DNA of 63,243 bases from Parapedobacter sp964613725 (lineage in GTDB: Bacteria; Bacteroidota; Bacteroidia; Sphingobacteriales; Sphingobacteriaceae), in contig CAZTJY010000003.1 in NCBI GenBank assembly GCA_964613725.1, forward strand, positions 1-63,243, read 5' to 3'. The notes beneath the pieces are model-generated. The model did no database searches. It was given only the letters and a program-made list of their open reading frames with translations, and had not been told where the DNA came from. The translations under genes and the position numbers were made by a program. Positions 55,347-62,367 of this stretch are shown piece by piece (position 1 is the stretch's first letter; every line of letters starts with the position of its first letter).

Positions 55347-55997
55347 ATGGGAAAAGACAAGCTACGCAAATTCAGGGAGATCGATACGTTCGCCAATGTG
55401 TTGCAGTTGGATGCAGGCAAACCGATGCGGGGCAAGTGGGCGGCCAACCATTTCGGCAACGACCGGCCCATTGTGCTCGAACTGGCCTGTGGCAAGGGTG
55501 AGTACACCGTCAACTTGGCAAAGCTCTTCCCCGAGCGTAATTTTATCGGTGTGGATTACAAAGGTAACCGCATCTGGCGCGGTGCCAAAACGGCCCTTGA
55601 AGAAGGCATGGGCAACGTTGCTTTCCTGCGCATCCAGATCGAGGCCATCCTGGATTATTTCGCCCCGGGCGAGGTCGCCGAAATCTGGATCACCTTCCCC
55701 GACCCCCAGCCGCAGCAAAGCCGCGAGAAAAAGCGGCTTACCAATCCCACCTTCCTGGCGAAATACCAAATGGTAATGGCGTCAGGGGGCGTGATGCATC
55801 TCAAGACAGACAACGACGGGTTCTATGCATATACGTTAGCGCAGCTGGCAGCGTTAGGGTTACCCATCCAAAAGGAAACCACAGACCTCTACCATTCCGA
55901 CCTCGTGGATGAGGTACTCAGCATCAAGACCTATTACGAGCGGAAGTACCTCGAGGTATCGAAGAACATCAATTATGTGATGTGGGGCTGGCCGTGA
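55347..55997 (+). CDS. trmB: tRNA (guanine-N7-)-methyltransferase TrmB
   Basis: The 216-residue protein has the SAM-binding motif VLELACGKGEYTVNLA and EIWITFPDPQPQQSR, the TrmB pattern where the Asp and following residues contact the substrate. It adds a methyl group to N7 of G46 in the tRNA variable loop. Length and order of motifs match the family. Its 3' end overlaps the convergent trhO by 29 bp. Confidence 0.95.
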   Translation: MGKDKLRKFREIDTFANVLQLDAGKPMRGKWAANHFGNDRPIVLELACGKGEYTVNLAKLFPERNFIGVDYKGNRIWRGAKTALEEGMGNVAFLRIQIEAILDYFAPGEVAEIWITFPDPQPQQSREKKRLTNPTFLAKYQMVMASGGVMHLKTDNDGFYAYTLAQLAALGLPIQKETTDLYHSDLVDEVLSIKTYYERKYLEVSKNINYVMWGWP

Positions 55998-56955
55998 GCC
56001 GCTTCGCCTTGCGGCGGCTGATCTTTTCGAAGTTGACCGGCTGTGGCACCTTCACATAAAACCCCGTACCATCGTAGGGTCGCTTGCGGGGGTGTTCCAT
56101 GCAGGTGTCGGAACAGCAGCCCTCCATCTTCCAGCCACACGCTTCGCATTGGGTGAAATGCTCGTTGCATTCCGGATTGGCGCAATTGATCATCCGGCTG
56201 CTGCGCGTACCGCAGTTTCGGCAGGTAGCCACTTCGGTGGGGTTCACCCGGTTCACGTCTACCGTCACCCGGTTATCGAATACATAGCACTTGCCTTCAA
56301 AGTCCTTCCCTCCGGCTTCCTTGCCGTATTTGATGATGCCGCCGTGCAGTTGGTACACATCGGCAAAACCGCTTTTGAGTAACAGGGCGGACGCCTTTTC
56401 GCATTTGATGCCGCCGGTGCAGTAGGTTAGGATCTTTTTGTCTTTGTAGGCTTCCAGTTCGGCGATCTTTTCCGGGAATTCCCTGAAGTTGTCGATGTCC
56501 AGCGTCAGGGCGTTCTTGAACCGGCCCACGTTATGCTCATAGTTGGAGCGTACGTCGAGCACGACCACGTCGTCGCGGTCTTTCATTTCCATGAATTCAT
56601 GCGGTTCGAGGTGCTTGCCGGTTTCCTTGGTTGGATCGATGAGCTTTGGGTCGCGCAGGCCGGAGTGCACGATTTCCGCCTTATAGCGGCAGTGCATCTT
56701 GATGAACGAAGGTTCGTCCACCTCGTCGACCTTGAAGTCGGTCTTTGCAAAGCGGGGGTCCGCGTGCACGGTGTCCATATAGGCGCGGCACGCTTCCGGC
56801 GTACCCGATACGGTACCGTTGAGTCCTTCGTCGGCCACGATAATACGGCCCACGAGGCCCAGTGATTTACAAAACTGGAGGTGATCTGCGGCAAATTGTT
56901 CCGCATGGTCGATGTGGCTGTAGCAATAGTACAGCAACGTAAGGTATTTTTTCAT
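55969..56955 (-). CDS. trhO: tRNA uridine(34) hydroxylase TrhO, rhodanese-like
   Basis: The 328-residue protein has the order of the YceA/TrhO family: an N-terminal acylphosphatase-like domain (KKYLTLLYYCYSHIDHAEQ, EGLNGTVSGTPEACRAYM), a rhodanese domain with the active Cys in LTYCTGGIKCEKASA, and a C-terminal Cys-rich tail (CRNCGTR, CANPECNEHF, CEACGWKMEGCC) that probably binds zinc. TrhO makes 5-hydroxyuridine at tRNA position 34 in other bacteria. Both trmB and trhO are tRNA-modifying enzymes and share the promoter-like repeat. Confidence 0.93.
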   Translation of the reverse strand: MKKYLTLLYYCYSHIDHAEQFAADHLQFCKSLGLVGRIIVADEGLNGTVSGTPEACRAYMDTVHADPRFAKTDFKVDEVDEPSFIKMHCRYKAEIVHSGLRDPKLIDPTKETGKHLEPHEFMEMKDRDDVVVLDVRSNYEHNVGRFKNALTLDIDNFREFPEKIAELEAYKDKKILTYCTGGIKCEKASALLLKSGFADVYQLHGGIIKYGKEAGGKDFEGKCYVFDNRVTVDVNRVNPTEVATCRNCGTRSSRMINCANPECNEHFTQCEACGWKMEGCCSDTCMEHPRKRPYDGTGFYVKVPQPVNFEKISRRKAKRLTASPTSHN

Positions 56956-56998
56956 TTCATTGATACCGCTGCAAACGGCGTTTAATGTTTTACGGGTG

Positions 56999-57052
56999 CA
57001 AACTTAGCTATTTTCGCACAAAGATGCGAATATTAGCGATCTCTTTGCTGCC
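56999..57052 (-). repeat. Diverged inverted copy of the trmB promoter-like repeat, upstream of trhO
   Basis: On the minus strand the sequence runs from GCAAAGAGATCGC through TATTCGCA and TGCGAAAATAGC to TAAGTTTG (plus-strand 56999-57006), matching the trmB repeat unit closely. The promoter box is 43 bp before the trhO start codon. The upstream half of the element overlaps the last codons of the thioredoxin-like gene (stop at 57033). Confidence 0.8.
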
Positions 57053-57557
57053 AGTCATCCACCGCCCGTTGCAGTTCGGGGTCATCCGCATGTATCGCAT
57101 AATAATGAGCGATGCCGCCTTCCGGGTTGATGACCATGTAACGGGGTATCCAGTTGAGGTCTATCGCCGCTGTAAAGTCGTTCTTCGCATCACTTTCAAA
57201 CCAGTAATGGTCGCCCTGCAGGTCGAACTTTCCGATGGCGTCTTTCCATTGCCTCTCCGTCCGGTCGCGCGAGAAATACACCACCGGCACCTCGGGGTTG
57301 GCCGCCTGGAACGCCTTCAGTTCAGGGAATCCCTTGAGGCAATCGGGACACCACGCTGCCCAGATGTAGAGCATCACGGTTTGGCCTTTGTAGGCGTCGA
57401 GCACGTTGCCGGCGGTTGTTTTTTTGCCATCCGGCGCAACGAGCGTTTGTTGGAGGGCTTCCGCCGGGAATTCCGTTTTCAGCACCGCGGGTACCTTTTG
57501 CGCCGTAGCCATCTGAGCCACGAGCAAGGTGAATAATAACACACAGGAACGTATCAT
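57033..57557 (-). CDS. Thioredoxin-like protein, TlpA/ResA type
   Basis: The 174-residue protein has a signal peptide (ending MATAQ) and a thioredoxin fold with active site C-P-D-C in IWAAWCPDCLKGFPEL. It resembles periplasmic redoxins that keep cysteines reduced for cytochrome maturation or act as general reductases, but the partner is unknown. The W-C-P-D-C motif differs from the common W-C-G-P-C. The C-terminal codons overlap the promoter-like repeat of trhO. Confidence 0.88.
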   Translation of the reverse strand: MIRSCVLLFTLLVAQMATAQKVPAVLKTEFPAEALQQTLVAPDGKKTTAGNVLDAYKGQTVMLYIWAAWCPDCLKGFPELKAFQAANPEVPVVYFSRDRTERQWKDAIGKFDLQGDHYWFESDAKNDFTAAIDLNWIPRYMVINPEGGIAHYYAIHADDPELQRAVDDWQQRDR

Positions 57558-57561
57558 GTTG

Positions 57562-57569
57562 CAAACATA
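57562..57569 (-). promoter_or_regulatory. Promoter -7 box for the thioredoxin-like gene
   Basis: On the minus strand TATGTTTG is a perfect TAnnTTTG, ending 4 bp before the start codon at 57557. The mRNA would be leaderless or nearly so. Confidence 0.5.
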
Positions 57570-57630
57570 GACAAACTAGCGGAATCTACGGATTTCATTT
57601 CAATCCACTTCGCATTAGAGGCTCATTGCT

Positions 57631-58104
57631 TCACTGGTCGTATCTATTCTCGAGGGATTTGAGCAGGCTTTCGGGGACACGAAAATTGGTGGCACGAATG
57701 CGGTCGAAGTAAGACCGAAGTTTATCTATTACGCCCTGTTGGCGAGCGAGTACAAGAATCCCCACCGTACCAGTGTAGTCGAGGTGAAGCTGGTCGGCGA
57801 GTTTTCGACCAGCCAAGTCATCGATAATCAAAAGCGGGAAAGGGACTTCCGAAGCAAGTGCAATAGCACTGGCCTCTCCGATGTCCACTCGTTCAGCATA
57901 ATCGTATAACAGGTCGCGATTTCCGACGGCACGTACGTCCACCCATGCAGGGAGGCGTTTGCCGTATTCCGCTGCGATTTCGGGTGTTGTAACAACGCGG
58001 GAAAAAAGGGATTCAAGCACGAAGAGGCCATCGATCTTGTCCAGAATAATAAAGCAACTGGCGTCGGTAATAACCGTATTAGCGGTGGGCGATTCGTTCG
58101 ACAT
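57631..58104 (-). CDS. DUF3368 PIN-like toxin
   Basis: The frame gives 157 residues from ATG 58104 (an ATG at 58110 adds two). The fold is PIN-like: VITDASCFIILDKID at the start with the first Asp, GEASAIALASEVP, then LLIIDDLAGRKLADQLHLD and GTVGILVLARQQGVID. DUF3368 proteins are toxins of type II systems, probably RNases, and pair with UPF0175 antitoxins. Its start overlaps the UPF0175 gene by about 26 bp. All the acidic residues expected appear to be present, so unlike the PIN gene at 54 kb this one seems intact. Confidence 0.88.
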   Translation of the reverse strand: MSNESPTANTVITDASCFIILDKIDGLFVLESLFSRVVTTPEIAAEYGKRLPAWVDVRAVGNRDLLYDYAERVDIGEASAIALASEVPFPLLIIDDLAGRKLADQLHLDYTGTVGILVLARQQGVIDKLRSYFDRIRATNFRVPESLLKSLENRYDQ

Positions 58105-58315
58105 CAGCAATCACGTCGTCAAAGGTGTATTGGATATAATTCACGCCATAATTGGACAGGATCTCCGCGAAATCCCATTTCTTCATACCCGCCATTTGCG
58201 CAGCTTGCCCCAATGTCAGTTTACCCGATTCATACAGCTTCGCTGCTAGAAAACGGATGGTGTCCTCCCTGTCACGTTCCAAGGATGCCGGTACCTCAAT
58301 TGTCAGCGTAGTCAT
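58079..58315 (-). CDS. UPF0175 family antitoxin
   Basis: The 78-residue protein has the UPF0175 pattern: MTTLTIEVPASLERD, then LAAKLYESGKLTLGQAAQMA with a helix-turn-helix-like stretch, and MKKWDFAEILSNYGVNYI. It is the antitoxin of the DUF3368 protein encoded just downstream with overlapping ends. The upstream box TACCTTTA differs from TAnnTTTG only at the last base. Confidence 0.9.
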   Translation of the reverse strand: MTTLTIEVPASLERDREDTIRFLAAKLYESGKLTLGQAAQMAGMKKWDFAEILSNYGVNYIQYTFDDVIADVERIAHR

Positions 58316-58357
58316 GATGTAAAGGTACGAATTTTAATGCAAAAATTTAAAAAGACA

Positions 58358-60004
58358 TTAGTCATCGCCCAATCCGATACACTCCTTGGTGCCCTCCCGG
58401 ATACTCCGCCAGATCATTTTGAAGAATGAAAACGACGAAGGCCGCTCGATGTACACGTTCCCCGTATGGTGCACCCCGTTCGCATCGGGATTGCTGTCGT
58501 TGAGCAGGAATCTGTTGGCCAGAAAGGAAGCTATCTTTTTCGTCGACGAACCCCCGTCGCGGTCTTCCCGCAAGAAATTCACCTTCAGCCCATCGTAGTC
58601 CAATTGCAGCGTCCCTGCCGTGTGGTGGTCGTCCGCTTCCATGTCGAATCGGAGGCGGTGCACCGTTCCCTGCGCCACCTCCACCCGCATTTGGGGGGTG
58701 AGCATGCGGTTGAAGGCCGTTGCATCCATGTTCCCCACTTCGGCCTGGTACGTGTGGGCACCGAGGCTATCCAGCAGGTCGAACCGGAAGTCGACGGCGA
58801 GGTCGCCCACGCCCATGGCGCGTGCGCGCGCATGCAGCCGCATGAAGCGGTCGCGCGCCAATTCTGCCGAATCGTTGGTGAGGTGGTATATCACGGCTTC
58901 GGTACCGTCAAACGTCACCGTTCCGGCCTCACCCGTCTGGTCGCTTACCTCCGTGAAACGGATATCCAGCGCGTTGGCCAGCACCGAGTCGATAGCTAGC
59001 CGCTGCGCTAGGCGCAGCAGCTGTTGGTGTGGCGACCGGCCTATTTTATTTTCCGGCGGGTTGGGCTGCGTTTTGTCTTTATATACCGCGATATGGCCAC
59101 TATCGATGGTTAGGGTCGCTGCTGCTAGGGTCCGTGTGTCCATCCACCGGGCTAAGTCGATGCCGTGGAGGCCGATGCGGTCGATGGCGATGTCGCCGAT
59201 GTCTTCGGCGCGCCCCACCCGGCGGTAAAATTCCGTTTTGCTTACGGTGAGCCCGTACTGGAGGTCGCGAAGCACCCCTTCGCGCGTTGCCGTTTCCAGC
59301 CGCAGGGGGCCGGTACGCAGTTGGTACAAGCTGTCCGGCCGTGTGTAGCCCACCGCGGCGGCCTCCACGCTTACCGCGGCGGCCCCATAGCAACGTGCGG
59401 TGTCGCGCAGCGCGGCCGAATCGAATCGGATATCGCGCACGGTCGCGTTGATTCGTTGTGCAACCAAGCTGCCGGCGTCAAGGTCGCTCGCGAGTGCCAG
59501 TTCTCCGCCACGGATCACGAATCGCCCCACGCGCGTACCCGCCAGCTGGCGGTTTTCGGCAAGCCGCGTCGGCCATGCCTCCGCAGGGGTATCCGCATCG
59601 GCCGTATCGGCGGGCGTGTGGGTGGTGATGCGTACAGATGGCGTATCCAGGGCGATGGTGTTGATGCGGAGGTCGCCACCGAGGAGCAGCCGGAGCAGGC
59701 CCACCCCGCGCACCTGGAGCCGGCCCACGTGGAGGTCATAGCTGGTGGCTGGTTGCCATGCCGTGTCGCGCGGCGAGCTAGGGCGCAGCCGGACGTTTGT
59801 GGCCGTGGCGTTGCCGGCCAGCAGGGAAAGATCCAATGCATCGTAGGTCAGCGCATAATGGCCATCCGTTCCTTCGGCAACGCGCGCTTCCAATGCTGTC
59901 GCCAGTTTTGGCTTCAATTTCCGGTCCACGTACCAGCTGGCCACGGCGATTACCACCAGTAAGCCCGCCGCAATACCGAATACCCATTTCCACCGTGGTT
60001 GCAT
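58358..60004 (-). CDS. AsmA/DUF748-like inner-membrane-anchored protein
   Basis: The 548-residue protein has one N-terminal membrane helix (residues 8-27) after a basic start, followed by a large periplasmic part of long beta strands. ALTYDALDLSLLAGNATATNVRLRP-type sequence near residue 55 and DYDGLKVNFLREDRDG near the C-terminus resemble AsmA-like or DUF748 proteins. That group has roles in lipid transport or outer-membrane assembly, but this one is not characterised. It is divergent from the winged-helix regulator. Confidence 0.75.
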   Translation of the reverse strand: MQPRWKWVFGIAAGLLVVIAVASWYVDRKLKPKLATALEARVAEGTDGHYALTYDALDLSLLAGNATATNVRLRPSSPRDTAWQPATSYDLHVGRLQVRGVGLLRLLLGGDLRINTIALDTPSVRITTHTPADTADADTPAEAWPTRLAENRQLAGTRVGRFVIRGGELALASDLDAGSLVAQRINATVRDIRFDSAALRDTARCYGAAAVSVEAAAVGYTRPDSLYQLRTGPLRLETATREGVLRDLQYGLTVSKTEFYRRVGRAEDIGDIAIDRIGLHGIDLARWMDTRTLAAATLTIDSGHIAVYKDKTQPNPPENKIGRSPHQQLLRLAQRLAIDSVLANALDIRFTEVSDQTGEAGTVTFDGTEAVIYHLTNDSAELARDRFMRLHARARAMGVGDLAVDFRFDLLDSLGAHTYQAEVGNMDATAFNRMLTPQMRVEVAQGTVHRLRFDMEADDHHTAGTLQLDYDGLKVNFLREDRDGGSSTKKIASFLANRFLLNDSNPDANGVHHTGNVYIERPSSFSFFKMIWRSIREGTKECIGLGDD

Positions 60005-60075
60005 GTCTTAACAAACGTTGTTGAGGGCAGAATGTTTGTTGGCAGCGCTATAGGCCGACTTTCCGAAAAAAAGAG

Positions 60076-60083
60076 TACTTTTG
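60076..60083 (+). promoter_or_regulatory. Promoter -7 box for the winged-helix regulator
   Basis: TACTTTTG matches TAnnTTTG exactly and lies 21 bp before ATG 60105. It overlaps an upstream TTG start of the same frame, which is therefore not used. Confidence 0.5.
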
Positions 60084-60104
60084 TTGCTCGCTACACAAAC
60101 AGCA

Positions 60105-60608
60105 ATGCTCGATTCGCTCATTACTTCAAAGACCCGCTTGCGATTACTGGTGAAATTCTTCATCAATGCCGCCAACCGGGGTCATATGCGCGGACTGGCC
60201 GATGAATTCAACGAATCGACGAACGCGATCCGCCGCGAGCTCAACAACCTTTCGGAGGCCGGCTACCTCGAGAAGGAAGCCCAGCGCAACCGCGTATCGT
60301 ACCGGGCAAACACCCAGCATCCGTTATTCGGCTCCCTGCAAGATATCGTGCATAAGTACCTCGGGTTAGACCGCATTGTGGAGACGGTGTTGGAGCGCAT
60401 GGGGGAGGTGGAGCAAGTGGTCCTTACTGGAGATTATGCCGAAGGACGTGATAGCGGTACCATCGAGGTGACGGTCGTGGGGCCGCGGCTCAATGCGGCA
60501 TACCTTGAGCAGCTTGCCCCCAAGGTCGAGGGCATCATCCACCGAAAGGTTGCCTTTACGCTGAGCGACACCCCGCCCAAAGAAGGGCTCGTGCTGTTTG
60601 AGCAGTAA
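60105..60608 (+). CDS. Winged-helix transcriptional regulator with nucleotidyltransferase-like domain
   Basis: From ATG 60105 the protein has 167 residues. Residues 1-75 are a winged helix-turn-helix: LLVKFFINAANRGHMRGLAD, ESTNAIRRELNNLSEAGYLE. Residues 90-165 look like a minimal nucleotidyltransferase domain (VLTGDYAEGRDSGTIEV), without a complete catalytic set. Such proteins occur in Bacteroidota near surface-polysaccharide genes, but their targets are not known. The stop is 21 bp from the convergent sulfatase stop. Confidence 0.8.
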   Translation: MLDSLITSKTRLRLLVKFFINAANRGHMRGLADEFNESTNAIRRELNNLSEAGYLEKEAQRNRVSYRANTQHPLFGSLQDIVHKYLGLDRIVETVLERMGEVEQVVLTGDYAEGRDSGTIEVTVVGPRLNAAYLEQLAPKVEGIIHRKVAFTLSDTPPKEGLVLFEQ

Positions 60609-60644
60609 TTCTATTTCAATTCCAGAATTCTATTTCAATTCCAG
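60607..60644. repeat. 19-bp perfect tandem duplication at the sulfatase stop codon
   Basis: AATTCTATTTCAATTCCAG occurs at 60607-60625 and again at 60626-60644 with no spacer. The second copy contains the stop and the last codons of the sulfatase (L-E-L-K-stop on the minus strand); the first repeats them after the stop. It looks like a slippage duplication. Confidence 0.85.
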
Positions 60645-62159
60645 CGCTTCCGGTTCGGCCGCTTCGCCCCGCAATTCGTGGTGCCGTTCTATCAATTCCT
60701 GTAGTTTCTCGGGCTCTTCCGAGGCCAGGTTATGCTGCTGGCCGATGTCGTCAGCGAGGTTGTACAGTTGGTACTCGCGGCTATTGCCCAGTTCGATGTT
60801 CACCTGTACGGCCCGTTTCGGTCCTTTGTATGGCGGTATCATCACCCAGTCGCCTTTCCGCAATGCCGTGCGTGAGCTGGCCTCGATGATGAGTTCATCG
60901 CGCCCCTTTTCCTGGTCGCCCAGCAAGGTGGCGAGCAGGTTTTGGCTATCGCCGCTTTCTACCTCTTGCCCGGCGAGGTCAGCCAGTGAGGCCAGCAGGT
61001 CCATTTGGCATACCAGCGCATCCGACACGCCCGGTGCGATGCGCCCTTTCCAGTGCACGATGAAAGGTACGCGGGTACCCGCTTCGAACAGGCTGTACTT
61101 GCCACCCCGCAGCGGCCCCCACGGTTTATGGTCGCCCAGCCGCTCCACGGCCTCGTCATCGTAGCCATCATTCACCACCGGACCGTTGTCGCTCGTGAAG
61201 ATTATTAGCGTATTTTCCAGCAATCCCTCCTCTTCCAGGGTGTTCATCAACTGGCCGATGCACCAGTCGGCCTCCACGATGACGTCGCCCCGCGGCCCCA
61301 TGCCGGAGGCACCCACGAAGCGCGGGTGCGGCGTGCGCGGCACATGCGGCTGGTGCATGGCATAATAAAGGAAAAAAGGCCCGTCTTTATGTGTACGGAT
61401 ATACTGTTGGGCCCGCGTGAGGAAGGTGTCGGCCATGTTTTCGTCGACCCATTTCGCCTTTTCGCCGCCCTTCATGAATCCGATGCGGGGGATGCCATTC
61501 ACGATGCTGTTGTTATGGCCATGGTGCCACCGCATGCGGAGTAGCTCGGGGTTGTCCAGTCCCGTGGGTTCACCGTCGAAGTTGTCGGCATAGTTTACTT
61601 CGATGGGATCGGCGGGGTCCGTACCCACCACGTAGCCGTTCTCGATGAATACCGTGGGCACGCGGTCTTGCGTGGCTGCCATGATGAAGGCCTCGTCGAA
61701 GCCCACCTCATTGGGCCCCGGTGCGATGTGCTGGTTCCAATCGATCACCCCCGTTCCCAGTCCGAGGTGCCACTTGCCCACCGCGGCCGTGTGGTAGCCC
61801 GCCTGGCGGAGCATCTTCGGTATAGTCTGCTGCTGCGTGTCGATGACCAGCGGTGCCGTTCCGGGAAGGATTTTTGCCGACTTGTTGCGCCAGGGGTAGG
61901 TGCCTGTGAGCAGCGCAAAGCGGCTGGGTGTGCAGGTGGCCGATGAGGCATACCCGTTGGTGAACCGCAGTCCCGCTGCGGCCAGTTTGTCCATGTTGGG
62001 CGTTTTCAGTTCGGTCGCTCCATACGCGCCGACGTCGCCGTAGCCCAGGTCATCCAGGTAGATGACCACGATGTTTGGCCGTTGCTTAGCCTCCTGTTTG
62101 TCTTTGGCGGGTTGGCAGGCCGCTGCGACAAGCAGGGCAACCAAGAGATAGTATTGCAT
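60630..62159 (-). CDS. Sulfatase, family S1, lipoprotein
   Basis: From ATG 62159 the protein has 509 residues. It opens with MQYYLLVALLVAAACQPAK, a clear lipoprotein signal. The catalytic domain has PNIVVIYLDDLGYGDVG, formylglycine C76 in TCTPSRFALLTG, TAAVGKWHLGLGTG and FTSDNGPVVNDG. A promoter box at 62183-62190 lies between the upstream ATG at 62195 and the chosen start, so 62159 is preferred. It is outside the PUL and divergent from a TauE/SafE exporter gene. Confidence 0.93.
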   Translation of the reverse strand: MQYYLLVALLVAAACQPAKDKQEAKQRPNIVVIYLDDLGYGDVGAYGATELKTPNMDKLAAAGLRFTNGYASSATCTPSRFALLTGTYPWRNKSAKILPGTAPLVIDTQQQTIPKMLRQAGYHTAAVGKWHLGLGTGVIDWNQHIAPGPNEVGFDEAFIMAATQDRVPTVFIENGYVVGTDPADPIEVNYADNFDGEPTGLDNPELLRMRWHHGHNNSIVNGIPRIGFMKGGEKAKWVDENMADTFLTRAQQYIRTHKDGPFFLYYAMHQPHVPRTPHPRFVGASGMGPRGDVIVEADWCIGQLMNTLEEEGLLENTLIIFTSDNGPVVNDGYDDEAVERLGDHKPWGPLRGGKYSLFEAGTRVPFIVHWKGRIAPGVSDALVCQMDLLASLADLAGQEVESGDSQNLLATLLGDQEKGRDELIIEASSRTALRKGDWVMIPPYKGPKRAVQVNIELGNSREYQLYNLADDIGQQHNLASEEPEKLQELIERHHELRGEAAEPEALELK

Positions 62160-62182
62160 GAGCCGATTGTCATTGGTGTCCA

Positions 62183-62190
62183 CAAACATA
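62183..62190 (-). promoter_or_regulatory. Promoter -7 box for the lipoprotein sulfatase
   Basis: TATGTTTG on the minus strand is a perfect TAnnTTTG match 23 bp before ATG 62159. Confidence 0.5.
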
Positions 62191-62274
62191 ATCAAAGTTG
62201 GTTTATTTCTTTAGCGGAACACATTTTTTTAAAATTTATACTCTACTTGTTAGGTAGAAATTGTGCTGTATTTT

Positions 62275-62282
62275 TATATTTG
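62275..62282 (+). promoter_or_regulatory. Promoter -7 box for the TauE/SafE gene
   Basis: TATATTTG matches TAnnTTTG, 85 bp before ATG 62368. A TTG at 62247-62249 is 25 bp upstream, slightly beyond usual -33 spacing. Confidence 0.45.
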
Positions 62283-62367
62283 CCGGGTAATACGATGATC
62301 CGTCGGCGAGAAGCGCGTGTGGATGATCATTGAGACACCGTATGAATTTATCAGTAAATAGCAATAT

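Noticed and set aside
55114..55776. Open frame with a repeated 25-residue unit, followed by sequence out of frame with trmB
   Set aside because: The repeat unit is 75 bp, so any open frame repeats every 25 codons. The protein has no homology pattern, and the second half is a shadow of trmB in another frame.
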